A stretch of DNA of 46,726 nucleotides from Spirochaetaceae bacterium 4572_59 (GTDB lineage: Bacteria; Spirochaetota; Spirochaetia; DSM-2461). The stretch covers positions 1 through 46,726 of the forward strand of contig NBMC01000037.1 in the NCBI GenBank assembly GCA_002084805.1, given 5' to 3'. The notes beneath the pieces are model-generated. The model was not told the DNA's origin. It searched no databases and saw only the letters and a list, made by a program, of their open reading frames with translations. This document shows, one piece after another, positions 19,084 to 27,858 of this stretch. The position numbers and the translations under genes were made by a program. Positions within the stretch are counted from its first letter, which is position 1; every line of letters begins with the position of its first letter.

Positions 19084-19758
19084 TCAACTTTCAGGTTCAA
19101 ATAGAAAATTTTCAATAGTGTTTCCTTCGGGAGGACTCTTATAGTCAAACCTGGCATCGGGAATGCCTTTGTTGATTTCCAGATTTATAAAATCAAAGTC
19201 GATTTTTTCCATACCTGTTGTGAGTCCTTCAATCCTTCTTATCAGATTGTTATCACCGATACTCATGGTAAGCTCCCGGAACCCCTCACTGCTGGACCGC
19301 CAATGCAGTTTAAGCTTTGTGACAATCTCTTCAGACCCCGATTCCAGAGGAACGGGAGCCGGACCGGAAACATAACCAATACTGTAATTCTGTTTCATCA
19401 GCTTCAGCCCCTGAGCATTTGCCATATTAGCCAGGGCCGTATCAGAATGATTACCAATGGGCTGAATAAATGAGACTCTGTAGACAGGAAGGTAGAGTTC
19501 CAGTTTCTCATTGTTCACAACAAGAACCTGCCCTTCTGGACTGGTAAAATCAAGACGGAGCATATTAGGATTTTTGTAGGAGACCCGGGCTTTCTGTTCC
19601 AGATCTCCCCGGGAAATTACTAGGTCGCCCTCATAGTCATTTACGGATCCGTAATACTCGGAAATTCTATCAAAATATTTTTCTGCGGTTTCCTGTGCAG
19701 CAACCGTATATAATCCTGCAAGCAGAAGCAACAGGATAAATGTCATAGTTCTTCTCAT
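19084..19758 (-). CDS. lolA: LolA-like outer-membrane lipoprotein carrier
   Basis: 224 residues with a Sec signal peptide (MRRTMTFILLLLLAGLYTVAAQ). The mature part has the LolA pattern: DRISEYYGSVNDYEGDLVISR, then RVSYKNPNMLRLDF and GQVLVVNNEKLELYLP. LolA ferries lipoproteins across the periplasm to the outer membrane. I chose the ATG at 19758; a longer frame would run through the promoter. No ribosome site is present and a TATAGT box ends 7 nt before the ATG, suggesting a leaderless mRNA. First gene of the lolA-rodZ-rimO-uvrD operon. Confidence 0.85.
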   Translation of the reverse strand: MRRTMTFILLLLLAGLYTVAAQETAEKYFDRISEYYGSVNDYEGDLVISRGDLEQKARVSYKNPNMLRLDFTSPEGQVLVVNNEKLELYLPVYRVSFIQPIGNHSDTALANMANAQGLKLMKQNYSIGYVSGPAPVPLESGSEEIVTKLKLHWRSSSEGFRELTMSIGDNNLIRRIEGLTTGMEKIDFDFINLEINKGIPDARFDYKSPPEGNTIENFLFEPES

Positions 19759-19765
19759 AATATGT

Positions 19766-19796
19766 ACTATACCCCGATCAGACGGTGTATTGTCAA
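19766..19796 (-). promoter_or_regulatory. lolA operon promoter, leaderless arrangement
   Basis: Minus-strand TTGACA (19791-19796), 19-bp spacer, TATAGT (19766-19771), then 7 nt to the lolA ATG. There is no Shine-Dalgarno. Confidence 0.7.
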
Positions 19797-19818
19797 GGCA
19801 AAACCCCCTCATCTGCCC

Positions 19819-19848
19819 TTGTCAAATAATAAGCGAACCATATACAAT
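19819..19848 (+). promoter_or_regulatory. pyrH promoter
   Basis: TTGTCA (19819-19824) with TATACA (19841-19846, 16 bp) or TACAAT (19843-19848, 18 bp) as the -10. The leader is about 20 nt and carries a GAGG ribosome site. It is divergent from the lolA promoter. Confidence 0.65.
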
Positions 19849-19874
19849 ACCGTCGGTAAACGAGGGAAATAAAA

Positions 19875-20570
19875 ATGGAAAAAATTCAGGTACTTGATCT
19901 GGGTGGCTCAATCGTCGCCCCGGAACAAATTGATACGGATTTTCTTAAAGAAATGAGGGATTTTCTGACTGACTGGCTCAAAGAGGATGAAGAGAGAAAA
20001 ATCATCCTTATAATAGGTGGTGGCGCCCCCGCAAGAAAGTATCAGCAGGCGTATAAGGGAACAGAAAAAAACCCCTCCAACGAGGAGCTGGATTGGATCG
20101 GAATTATGGCCACCAGATTGAATGCACAGATGATAAAAGCCGTTATGAGCGATTACTGTAAAGATCCTGTGGTAACAGACCCGAGCGTTGTAAAATCTAT
20201 GACAGGCCGAATCCTAGTAGCAGCCGGATGGAAACCCGGATGGTCCACCGATTACGATGCGGTGCTCCTGGCTGAAACCTTTGGAGCCGGAACCATTCTC
20301 AACCTTTCAAATATTAAAAAAGTTTATACGGCCGATCCCAATCTGGATCCATCGGCCAAAGCCCTTGATAAGATCAGCTGGGAAGAGTATCAGAAGATAT
20401 GCGGAGACACCTGGACTCCCGGCAAAAACACACCCTTTGACCCGGTAGCCACCAAAAAAGCTCGTGAGCTGAAAATGAAGGTTATTGCAGCAGATGGTAA
20501 AGACCTTTCAAATCTGAACAAAATCTTCCATGAAGGTGATTTTGAGGGAACCATTATCGGTCCCGAATAA
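19875..20570 (+). CDS. pyrH: UMP kinase, archaeal-type
   Basis: 231 residues, amino acid kinase fold; phosphorylates UMP to UDP for pyrimidine nucleotide supply. Visible features: LDLGGSIVAP near the N-terminus, LIIGGGAPARKYQ (~45-57), LDWIGIMATRLNAQMIKAV (~73-91), DYDAVLLAETFGAGTILNLSNIKKVYTADPN (~124-154) and PFDPVATKKA. The DWIGI-ATRLNA block and the absence of the usual bacterial GTP-site features point to the archaeal-type branch, which I recall from spirochaetes. GAGGG lies upstream of the ATG. Confidence 0.88.
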   Translation: MEKIQVLDLGGSIVAPEQIDTDFLKEMRDFLTDWLKEDEERKIILIIGGGAPARKYQQAYKGTEKNPSNEELDWIGIMATRLNAQMIKAVMSDYCKDPVVTDPSVVKSMTGRILVAAGWKPGWSTDYDAVLLAETFGAGTILNLSNIKKVYTADPNLDPSAKALDKISWEEYQKICGDTWTPGKNTPFDPVATKKARELKMKVIAADGKDLSNLNKIFHEGDFEGTIIGPE

Positions 20571-20578
20571 TCCAAGCT

Positions 20579-20609
20579 CTCAAATTGTCAATGGTATTGA
20601 CGATTTGAG
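20579..20609. terminator. Stem-loop between convergent pyrH and the radical SAM gene
   Basis: CTCAAAT and GTCAAT pair with ATTGAC and ATTTGAG across one mismatch, with a 3-nt loop. It lies 8 nt after the pyrH stop. Neither side has a T-run, so it may be a 3' stabiliser rather than a strong terminator. Confidence 0.5.
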
Positions 20610-20638
20610 AAGATAATACAAGTTTTAATTCTTAAAAC

Positions 20639-21586
20639 CTAAAGATATCCCTCTTTCCAGTGCCACAGGGGCTTGGACAGTTCCGAAGAGAAGGGAGAGG
20701 GGTCATTAAAATCGGGCAGCCAGTCGTTTCCTGTAACAAGCTCCTGAATATAGCCGTCTTCCAGATCATACAGCTGCAGCCATTCCAAGACCTTTTCATA
20801 CTCATTCTCAGCCAGATAGCGGTCGGGTTTCAAATCCGGAAAGTCCACTGTAGGCACCGGCGTATACTGACTCATCAGAGAAAGAAGAGCCCGGTCTTTG
20901 CCGTTTTGAGCAAACCATTCAAGGATCTGTCTGCTGGATTCCATCTCTCCGGGTAGAATCAGATGCCTCAGAAGCACGCCCCTTTTCATCACACCCCTAT
21001 CATCCAGTTCAAGAGGCCGGGATGCAATCATTCTTTTAAGGGCCGCATCGGCAATAGTCGGGTAGGATTCAAAATGGTAAATCTCACGGGCCACACGAGG
21101 GTCCAGTGTCTTCAGGTCAGGAAGAAAAATATCGATAGAATCCATAAGCATATCCAATGCCCCGGGATCCTCCTGACCGGAGGAGTTCCAGACGATTGGC
21201 AGATCTATCCTCTCACGCTTCAGAAGAGGAAGAAGTTCCACCAGACTGGGAATAAAATGAGAGGGTGTTACCAGGTTAAGGTTTTCGGCCCCTCTATTCT
21301 GAAGACCCCGGCAGATCTCGACAAATTCCTCCGTAGAAATGTCTCGTCCCATGCCGTTACGACTGATTTGCCAGTTCTGACAGAAGGGGCAGCCAAGGGT
21401 ACAACCGGAAAAAAAGAGGGTACCACTGCCCCCGGAACCCGTTACAGGAGGCTCTTCACCAAAATGCAGGCCCGCCCAGGCCATTCTAAGCGTATCGCTC
21501 TGACCGCAGAAGGCAATCTCTTTCGTCCGATCCACTCCGCAGTCTCTACCACAGAGATGGCACTCTTTGTAACTGTACTCTTTCAT
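20639..21586 (-). CDS. Radical SAM protein, PflX/pyruvate formate-lyase-activase-like
   Basis: 315 residues. The radical SAM motif is C62-TLG-C66-PF-C69 followed by QNWQISR. A preceding cysteine set (C9, C12, C16, C27 in CHLCGRDC...FC) is typical of the COG1313/PflX-like group. Later segments LNLVTPSHFIPSLVELL, WNSSGQED and DIFLPDLKTLDPRVARE also fit. Such proteins use S-adenosylmethionine to make radicals; whether it activates a glycyl-radical enzyme is not known. No PFL-like gene is nearby. It is 16 nt downstream of the GH4-linked lacI and probably co-transcribed. Confidence 0.82.
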   Translation of the reverse strand: MKEYSYKECHLCGRDCGVDRTKEIAFCGQSDTLRMAWAGLHFGEEPPVTGSGGSGTLFFSGCTLGCPFCQNWQISRNGMGRDISTEEFVEICRGLQNRGAENLNLVTPSHFIPSLVELLPLLKRERIDLPIVWNSSGQEDPGALDMLMDSIDIFLPDLKTLDPRVAREIYHFESYPTIADAALKRMIASRPLELDDRGVMKRGVLLRHLILPGEMESSRQILEWFAQNGKDRALLSLMSQYTPVPTVDFPDLKPDRYLAENEYEKVLEWLQLYDLEDGYIQELVTGNDWLPDFNDPSPFSSELSKPLWHWKEGYL

Positions 21587-21602
21587 ATAAATAATGAGTA
21601 TA

Positions 21603-22595
21603 TCAGGTTGTTTTTCGTTCCACCACCACCGGGGTGAAGGTGACTTCTTCCGGAAACTCTGAGGGAACCACGCCCTTTATAGCATCTGTAATATGATTGG
21701 ACACGGAACGGGCCTTAGCGGGGATAAACTGTTTCATAGTTGTAAGATTCATAGCTTCGGCCATACGGATATCATCAAAACCCATAATCCCAAGATCTTC
21801 GGGAATCCTGATATGTTTCTCACGGCAGTACTCCATACCGCCGATGGCCATAGTATCACAGGCATAGAAAATCACATCCGCTTTATAACGGAATAGAAGC
21901 TGTTCTGTGGCCCGGGCGCCTCCCTCCATGGTCATGTCTCCCAGTACAAGCTGCTCCTCTTCGTTCAGGGGCATATTCTTTTCTTCCAGAAATTTACAGA
22001 ACCCGATTTTCCGATCCCGACTTTTTTCATCTTTCAGGGTATTCCAATAGACCATTCCAAATTTTCGATAGCCTTTCCCCCAGAGATAGTCCGCCGTATC
22101 ATACCCCCCCAGGTAGTCATTATTCATCACAGAGAAAAAATAGGGACAACGGTTGTGAACCGTTACCACAGGCAAATTCCGGGTATGAAAAAAATCCCGG
22201 GCGGCCAGATCAATTTCACAGTAAAAAACGATGGCTCCATCAACCAGATTCACCCAATCATTATTTCCGGCAATAAAATCCGAAAGAGAATTATTTCCCC
22301 TGGTATCAATCAGAAGGGGATAGAGCTTATGGCGGGACAGTTCATCCTGCAGGGCCATGGTGAAATCCATAAAAAACTCAGAATCTTTATAAGAGCTGAT
22401 CATGGCAATAGCCCCACTCCCCTTTTTCGTCAAATCCGTTTTTAGCGACGGCTTATACCCCAGGTCCCGCATGGCCTGATAGACAGCATCCCGTGTTTGC
22501 AACTGCACCTGCTCGGGATCATTAATGACTCTACTTACAGTACTTATACTAACTCCGGACTTTCCGGCAATATCTTTCAGACTAATTTTTCCCAT
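21603..22595 (-). CDS. LacI-family repressor, probably of the GH4 gene
   Basis: 330 residues. The N-terminal DNA-binding part is classical: ISLKDIAGKSGVSISTVSRVINDPEQV (residues ~4-30), with the hinge AMRDLGYKPS. The sensor domain includes IAMISSYKDSEFFMDFTMAL, the ADVIFYACDTMAIGGMEYCRE block and IPEDLGIMGFDDIRMAE. I start at the ATG at 22595 because the upstream TTG at 22631 is really the -35 box; the TATGAT -10 ends 6 nt before this ATG and no ribosome site exists. It is divergent from the GH4 glycosidase, with an inverted repeat between them, so it most likely represses that gene and itself. Confidence 0.9.
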   Translation of the reverse strand: MGKISLKDIAGKSGVSISTVSRVINDPEQVQLQTRDAVYQAMRDLGYKPSLKTDLTKKGSGAIAMISSYKDSEFFMDFTMALQDELSRHKLYPLLIDTRGNNSLSDFIAGNNDWVNLVDGAIVFYCEIDLAARDFFHTRNLPVVTVHNRCPYFFSVMNNDYLGGYDTADYLWGKGYRKFGMVYWNTLKDEKSRDRKIGFCKFLEEKNMPLNEEEQLVLGDMTMEGGARATEQLLFRYKADVIFYACDTMAIGGMEYCREKHIRIPEDLGIMGFDDIRMAEAMNLTTMKQFIPAKARSVSNHITDAIKGVVPSEFPEEVTFTPVVVERKTT

Positions 22596-22601
22596 GGGAA
22601 C

Positions 22602-22631
22602 ATCATAGCTGTCATCACAGAGTCCTGTCAA
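22602..22631 (-). promoter_or_regulatory. lacI promoter, leaderless arrangement
   Basis: Minus-strand perfect TTGACA (22626-22631), 18-bp spacer, TATGAT (22602-22607), then 6 nt to the ATG at 22595. This is the clearest leaderless layout in the window. Confidence 0.8.
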
Positions 22632-22634
22632 TTA

Positions 22635-22657
22635 AATTATGAAATGTTTTCATAATT
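22635..22657. promoter_or_regulatory. LacI-type operator in the lacI-GH4 intergenic region
   Basis: The 10-bp arms AATTATGAAA and TTTCATAATT form a perfect inverted repeat around 3 nt. It abuts the lacI -35 box. A second, looser repeat TTGAAAT-N12-ATTTCAA (22693-22718) overlaps the GH4 -35. Both could be bound by the adjacent LacI protein. Confidence 0.7.
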
Positions 22658-22704
22658 ATTTTCACATATTTTCATATATTTAGATATTATTCTTGAAATT
22701 TGTG

Positions 22705-22734
22705 TTGATTTATTTCAAAAAGAACATCTATGAT
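22705..22734 (+). promoter_or_regulatory. Promoter of the GH4 glycosidase gene
   Basis: TTGATT (22705-22710), 18-bp spacer, TATGAT (22729-22734). The start point would be near 22741, leaving a ~38-nt leader with a GAGGAG ribosome site. The -10 is identical to that of the divergent lacI promoter. Confidence 0.75.
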
Positions 22735-22778
22735 AAAGCATCCCTTAAGGGAAACTCATAATAAGAGGAGAGGCAGCT

Positions 22779-24146
22779 ATGAATAAAAGAATCGTGCTGG
22801 TTGGCGCTGGAAGCGCTCAATTCGGCCTGGGCATGCTGGGAGATATTTTCTCTAGCTCAAAACTGAGAGAATCCGAACTGGTCCTTCTGGATATCAACAA
22901 AGAAACTTTAAATAAAGTCAAAGAAGAAGCTCTGGTTTTTCTGAAAAAACAGAAACTGGATTACAGTATAAGGGCCACGACAGACAGGAAGGAAGCTTTT
23001 AAGGGAGCTGATTTTATTATTATCTCCATAGAAGTGGGCGACCGTTTCTCTCTCTGGGAAGAGGACTGGAAAGTGCCCCAGCAATATGGAATTAAACAGG
23101 TCTACGGAGAGAATGGAGGTCCTGGAGGGCTGTTCCATGCCCTGAGGATTATCCCACCCATCCTGGCAATTTGCGGAGATGCCATGGAGATCTGTCCGGA
23201 AGCGCAGATTTTCTGCTACTCCAATCCGATGACAGCCATTACTACCACCGTTCACAGAGCGTACCCCGGGATCAAATTTACCGGTATGTGCCATGAAATT
23301 GCCTCCCTGGAACGCTACATTCCGGATATGCTGGGTAAAAAGTATGAAGATCTGGACCTGATTGCGGGAGGACTGAATCATTTCAGCTGCCTTTTGGAAG
23401 CAAGAGACAGGAAAACGGGAAAAGACCTCTATCCGGAAATAATGGAGAAAGCCTTTGGCTTTTTCAGCCGAGAGCCCGGTTACAGTGATATGCTGGATCA
23501 TTATAAAAAAAGCGGTGAACTTATCAACACAGAAGGTTCTACCAGCCGTAGTGAACTGGGGATCAAAGACAGCGCCTATGACTGGGCCGACCGGAAACTC
23601 TTCCGCTTTATCATGGAAAACTATGGCCTTCTGCCCATCACAGGGGACAGCCATTTTGGAGAGTACATATCCTGGGCCTGGGAGGTATCTGATAACAGGG
23701 GTATCATGGACTTCTTCGACTTCTACAAGGCCATGCTCGGAATAGGCAACAAACATGAGATTACCCTGGATGTAAACGAACGCTTTGTTCCCATAGCTGA
23801 GGGCATGATAGATGACAGCGGCTATTTGGAAGCAGCTGTGAACATACCCAATAACGGCCTGATTGCGGACCTACCCGACTGGATAGCCGTAGAGGTACCA
23901 GGTTATGTGGGAAAAAACGGTATTGAGGGACGGAGGCTTGAGAATGTACCCAAAGGCTATGCGGCTCTTCTCCGGAACTACTGCGGAGCCTACGATCTAT
24001 TGGCCGAAGCCGTTCTGACAGGTAAAAAAGAGTATGCCATACAATCTCTGCTGGCCAACCCGGTGGTGAACCGGGCAACTCCACTGAAAGAAATGGTAAA
24101 TCGGATGATAGACCGTCAGTCCCCCTGGCTGGATTATCTGAAGTAG
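22779..24146 (+). CDS. Family 4 glycoside hydrolase (alpha-glucosidase/galactosidase-type)
   Basis: 455 residues. GH4 enzymes cleave glycosides or sugar phosphates by an unusual NAD- and metal-dependent redox mechanism in the cytoplasm. The NAD-binding loop is GAGSAQFG (residues 9-16). Metal and substrate residues are seen as CYSNP (146-150), C171-HE, and GLNH with His201. A GENGGPGG segment lies at ~110-117. Overall it resembles the AglA/MelA-like branch more than phospho-glucosidases, though substrate cannot be settled by eye. The ribosome site is GAGGAG. Control by the divergent LacI protein is likely. Confidence 0.9.
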   Translation: MNKRIVLVGAGSAQFGLGMLGDIFSSSKLRESELVLLDINKETLNKVKEEALVFLKKQKLDYSIRATTDRKEAFKGADFIIISIEVGDRFSLWEEDWKVPQQYGIKQVYGENGGPGGLFHALRIIPPILAICGDAMEICPEAQIFCYSNPMTAITTTVHRAYPGIKFTGMCHEIASLERYIPDMLGKKYEDLDLIAGGLNHFSCLLEARDRKTGKDLYPEIMEKAFGFFSREPGYSDMLDHYKKSGELINTEGSTSRSELGIKDSAYDWADRKLFRFIMENYGLLPITGDSHFGEYISWAWEVSDNRGIMDFFDFYKAMLGIGNKHEITLDVNERFVPIAEGMIDDSGYLEAAVNIPNNGLIADLPDWIAVEVPGYVGKNGIEGRRLENVPKGYAALLRNYCGAYDLLAEAVLTGKKEYAIQSLLANPVVNRATPLKEMVNRMIDRQSPWLDYLK

Positions 24147-24158
24147 ACAGATTAGCTG

Positions 24159-24194
24159 AAAAAAGGGAGTATCCTGATCAATAAGGGTACTCCC
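24159..24194 (-). terminator. Intrinsic terminator left behind the transporter relic
   Basis: GGGAGTA pairs with TACTCCC, with extra CC/GG pairing, and is followed on the minus strand by six Ts. It ends the minus-strand transcript of the transporter relic. On the plus strand it lies just after the GH4 stop but has no T-run. Confidence 0.7.
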
Positions 24195-24620
24195 CAAAAA
24201 ATGTAAAAATCAAAACCATACCAAGGAGAGAGAGGGAAACAGAAAAAATCTGTACAGACTGCCGGAGTTCCTCCATATAAGAGGATGGACCGTTAGTAGA
24301 ACCCTCCCAGACAAGCAGATTGATGACACGACGAGCTCTCTTTCCCTGCTCGGGATCGTTGGAGAGGGCGATGGTCACTCTCTGCTGCTCTCCCCCACTC
24401 ATCATGGTGGACAGATGTTGCATTCTATGAGCCAGACCAACTTCATCAAGCAGCTCGGCCGCCCGGGATTTTCTCTTCTGATAGGGAACTTCAAGTTCTG
24501 CCATAACAGTATTCTTATAAAGCACATCCCCCTCTTCCACATAGAGCTCTTTGGTATAACCATCTTCGGAACTGACAATTTCCACCTGAGTCGGAGCTCC
24601 CCCGGCATATTCAGACCCTC
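24178..24620 (-). pseudogene. Mosaic relic of a MacAB-like ABC efflux system
   Basis: The frame joins pieces of two protein types. First comes a membrane-fusion-protein lipoyl-like segment (VEIVSSEDGYTKELYVEEGD...MAELE). It runs straight into a MacB/LolD-type ATPase segment (PYQKRKSRAAELLDEVGLAHRM, then the signature SGGEQQRV and LSNDPE). The last part is a short hydrophobic tail (MVLIFTFFGEYPY). Walker A and Walker B are absent, and the usual AR is missing between TIA and LSNDPE. A stop lies just before the first fragment, at about 24620, with no ribosome site. It looks like an operon collapsed by several internal deletions, with its terminator kept. Confidence 0.65.
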
Positions 24621-24746
24621 AGGGGGCGGGGTTACCGTTTTATTTTATAGGAACGTTTTTGATCTCATCAGAAGAATTCCGGAAATTTCTAACTTTTTCC
24701 TGTCTGATTGATGCAGAAATCAAGTAAACTCTGTAATATACAGCAA

Positions 24747-26546
24747 ATGTTTACTCCCCTCTCGCTATTACAGAAACAGTTCGGTTATGACAGCTTCCGT
24801 CCTAATCAGGAAGAAATAATTCAAGCTGTATTAGACGGAAAAGATGCCTTTGCCTCCATGCCCACGGGAGGAGGAAAGTCCATCTGCTACCAGATTCCGG
24901 CCCTCTGTCTGAAAGGACTCACCATTGTTATCAGTCCTCTAATTGCTCTTATGAAGGATCAGGTGGATGCCGCGCTTGAAACGGGAATACCCGCAGCTTT
25001 CATCAACAGCACTCTTAGTGCAGAGAAAGCGTCCGCCATTTACTCACGCCTGTACAAAGGAGAGATCAAACTCCTTTATATATCCCCTGAACGTCTGGCC
25101 CTGGAAGGATATCTGGAAAAACTGAAGGAAATGAATGTAGTTTTTTTTGCCATTGATGAGGCTCACTGCCTCTCTGAATGGGGACATGACTTCCGCCCGG
25201 ATTATCTTGTTCTCTCCCGCGTCAGGGATGTCTTTCCAGAGATTCCCATTGCGGCCTTTACAGCCACAGCCACACAGAAGGTACAGGAAGATATCATCAG
25301 AATCCTCCGCCTTCATGAACCCTTTCAGGTGCGGGCATCCTTCAACAGGAAAGAACTCTTCTACCGGGTGGACCGCAAGGAAAAAGTCCTCCGCCAAATA
25401 AGCAGTTTTATCCTGGACCATTCAGATCAGGCGGGGATTGTCTACAGAACCAGCCGGAAGGATGTAGAGAAAACCACCGCCCATCTGGTTCAGAGCGGGA
25501 TAAAGGCCCTCCCCTACCATGCGGGTTTGCCTCAGTCGACAAGAGAAGAAAATCAGGAGATGTTCAACCGGGACGAAGTGGATGTAATCGTTGCCACCAT
25601 CGCCTTCGGAATGGGAATAGATAAGAGTAATATCCGATTTGTTGTTCATGGAGATTTGCCAAAAAGCATGGAGGGCTACTATCAGGAAACCGGCCGCGCC
25701 GGTAGAGACGGACTGGAATCCCACTGCCTGCTTCTTTATAGCGCCGGAGATATGATTAAGCTCCAGTATTTTATCGATAAGATGGACAATCCCGAGGAGA
25801 AGGAGAGAGCCCGCAGGAATATGCAGAAGATGGGCAGCTACGCCTCTGTCAATGTTTGCCGTCGTAAACAGATTCTGGAATACTTTGACGAACCTGCCGC
25901 GGATAACTGCGGCTTCTGCGATATATGTACGGGAGAGATCGAAAAGGTCAACGGCTCGGTAGATGCCCAGAAAATTCTATCTGCCGTCATCCGCACGGAA
26001 GAACGTTTCGGCCTGACCCATATCATAGATATTGTTCAGGGTGCTGATACGGAAAAAATACGCCGGCTGGGTCATGAAAAGATAAAAACCTACGCTGTCG
26101 GAAAAGACAAGAGCAAGAAGTGGTGGCGCGGTATAGTGGAGGAGCTGATCAGTCAGAAGGCTGTTATTCAGGATCCAGAATCCTACAACGCTCTGAAGCT
26201 AAGCCCGAAGGGGAGAGAAGTCCTCTTTGGCAGGGAACCCTTTTTCATTATAAAAAAGGATGACAAGCTTCCAAAAGTTCCCACAGGAGAAGAAGACCTT
26301 TTTGCCAAATCGGGCAACTATAATACAGACCTGTTTGATCTCTTAAAAGAGGTAAGGACCAAACTGGCCCGTAAGAAGAATGTACCGCCCTATGTCATTT
26401 TCTCAGACAAGACCCTAAGGGAAATGAGTGCCTTAAAGCCAGTTGATAATAGTGCTTTTTTAAGGGTCTCCGGTGTGGGAGAGACAAAACTGGAGCAGTA
26501 CGGGCCGTTTTTTCTACCGAAGATACGAGAGTTTCTGGGCTATTAA
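24747..26546 (+). CDS. recQ: ATP-dependent DNA helicase RecQ
   Basis: 599 residues from the ATG at 24747 (FTPLSLLQKQFGYDSFRPNQEEII is the usual RecQ start). Motifs: MPTGGGKS (38-45), AIDEAHCLSEWGHDFRPDY (motif II), FTATAT (III), YYQETGRAGRDG (VI). The RQC domain has the zinc-binding cysteines in NVCRRKQILEYF...CGFCDIC. A C-terminal HRDC-like domain ends the protein (PPYVIFSDKTLREMSALKP, FLRVSGVGETKLEQYG). RecQ unwinds recombination and fork intermediates. Upstream in-frame TTG/ATG codons at 24708/24711 exist, but the TTGATG there may be a -35 element; TAATAT ends 7 nt before 24747. Confidence 0.95.
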   Translation: MFTPLSLLQKQFGYDSFRPNQEEIIQAVLDGKDAFASMPTGGGKSICYQIPALCLKGLTIVISPLIALMKDQVDAALETGIPAAFINSTLSAEKASAIYSRLYKGEIKLLYISPERLALEGYLEKLKEMNVVFFAIDEAHCLSEWGHDFRPDYLVLSRVRDVFPEIPIAAFTATATQKVQEDIIRILRLHEPFQVRASFNRKELFYRVDRKEKVLRQISSFILDHSDQAGIVYRTSRKDVEKTTAHLVQSGIKALPYHAGLPQSTREENQEMFNRDEVDVIVATIAFGMGIDKSNIRFVVHGDLPKSMEGYYQETGRAGRDGLESHCLLLYSAGDMIKLQYFIDKMDNPEEKERARRNMQKMGSYASVNVCRRKQILEYFDEPAADNCGFCDICTGEIEKVNGSVDAQKILSAVIRTEERFGLTHIIDIVQGADTEKIRRLGHEKIKTYAVGKDKSKKWWRGIVEELISQKAVIQDPESYNALKLSPKGREVLFGREPFFIIKKDDKLPKVPTGEEDLFAKSGNYNTDLFDLLKEVRTKLARKKNVPPYVIFSDKTLREMSALKPVDNSAFLRVSGVGETKLEQYGPFFLPKIREFLGY

Positions 26547-26593
26547 TATAGCTTTAGAGAAGAACTGATTGAAATCCCATTTATATGAATACT

Positions 26594-27850
26594 CTACTGT
26601 ACATCCTGAACTTTTGGTTTAACACGCCGTCTTGGCTCCGTTGTCCGGGTATAAAAGAAAAGAGACAGAACAGCACAGACTGAACAGATAACAAAAATAG
26701 GAATATAACCGAATCGTTCTGCGATAAAGGCAAACGCAATGATCAGAAGAGACGCGCTTCCCACAAACAGGCCAACAAGCCCCACATAGATGGGAATTTC
26801 ATGATCCTCGCCAAATTCCATGGGAAGGCTGAAAAAACTGACATTCTGCACGCACAGAGCTAAGGCTCCCAGAGATATCACCGAAAGGGAGATCAGGTAG
26901 GAGGGAGAAAAAACAACAATCAGAGATGACAGAATCAGAACAAAAGCTCCCAGATAATGATTGTATAGATGCCCCTTCCTGTCCGCCAGAATCCCAAGAA
27001 CAGGATTGGCAATCAGGAATGTTCCTGCTGTAATGATGGTAAAAAGCCCGACAGTACTCCCATGAAGATCATATTTTTTCACAAGGAAAACAGCAAAGTA
27101 GTTATTGGAAGCAAAGGCGAGGGTAAAGAAGATTCTACCCAGAATGTAGTTTTTCAGATCATCATTGTTTTTTAACAGTTGCCCCAGCTGTTTGATAAAG
27201 TCCCTCTTGGTCTTATCACTTTTAAAAACTGTTTTGGCATCCGGTTCTTTCTGTAGACCTATGGCAGGAAGATAAACCAGTAGAATGGCAAATCCGATCA
27301 GCATCAATACCGAATAGTTCTGAGGAAAGGCAATATTCGTAATAATCCAGCTTATGAAAGCCCCACAGAAAAAACCAATGAGATAACTGAAAAGATTTCT
27401 CATGGCAAAAAGCTTGCCTCTCATATTTACCGGTATGGTCTTGGCCGTAAAATAGCTAAACGCAGGAATAGCAAACCCAGCACCCAAATTTATCAGGAAA
27501 ATAGCCAAAAGGATAGAAAAAATGGCGGCTTGGGGATGACCAGCTGCAAAATAAAAACAAAATAGACCACTGAATAAAAAAGGAAGACGCTGTAGAGACC
27601 CGGCTTTTATCAACCAGCTCTTTTTCCGCACCAGCCCCTGTATCCTGCGGGCCACAAAGATGGAAGGAAAAAAGACCCCAATATTGCGAATAGCCGGAAT
27701 CATAGAGATCCAGAAAGGTGATGCCCCCAGTTCAGAAAGGAATACGGGAAGAACACTCTCCATGGAAAGAAAAATCATACCAAGATAGAAACTGACTCCA
27801 TCAAGAGTATTTAAGAAGAAGTTACGTTTGAGATACTTTTGTTCAATCAT
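26594..27850 (-). CDS. Major facilitator superfamily transporter
   Basis: 418 residues with about 12 hydrophobic segments, split by a polar central loop (LQKEPDAKTVFKSDKTKRDFIKQLG, ~198-222). The MFS A-type motif is weak but present in the second half as NPVLGILADRKGH (~281-293). It is an inner-membrane secondary transporter of unknown substrate. It follows the aldose epimerase on the same strand, which may hint at sugars, but a relic separates them. The ribosome site AGGAAA is rather far (12 nt), behind a repeated AAAT tract. Confidence 0.85.
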   Translation of the reverse strand: MIEQKYLKRNFFLNTLDGVSFYLGMIFLSMESVLPVFLSELGASPFWISMIPAIRNIGVFFPSIFVARRIQGLVRKKSWLIKAGSLQRLPFLFSGLFCFYFAAGHPQAAIFSILLAIFLINLGAGFAIPAFSYFTAKTIPVNMRGKLFAMRNLFSYLIGFFCGAFISWIITNIAFPQNYSVLMLIGFAILLVYLPAIGLQKEPDAKTVFKSDKTKRDFIKQLGQLLKNNDDLKNYILGRIFFTLAFASNNYFAVFLVKKYDLHGSTVGLFTIITAGTFLIANPVLGILADRKGHLYNHYLGAFVLILSSLIVVFSPSYLISLSVISLGALALCVQNVSFFSLPMEFGEDHEIPIYVGLVGLFVGSASLLIIAFAFIAERFGYIPIFVICSVCAVLSLFFYTRTTEPRRRVKPKVQDVQ

Positions 27851-27858
27851 TTATTTAT

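Noticed and set aside
22908..23756. Long minus-strand frame (282 codons) opposite the GH4 gene
   Set aside because: Shadow of a strongly coding gene; no ribosome site and no domain.
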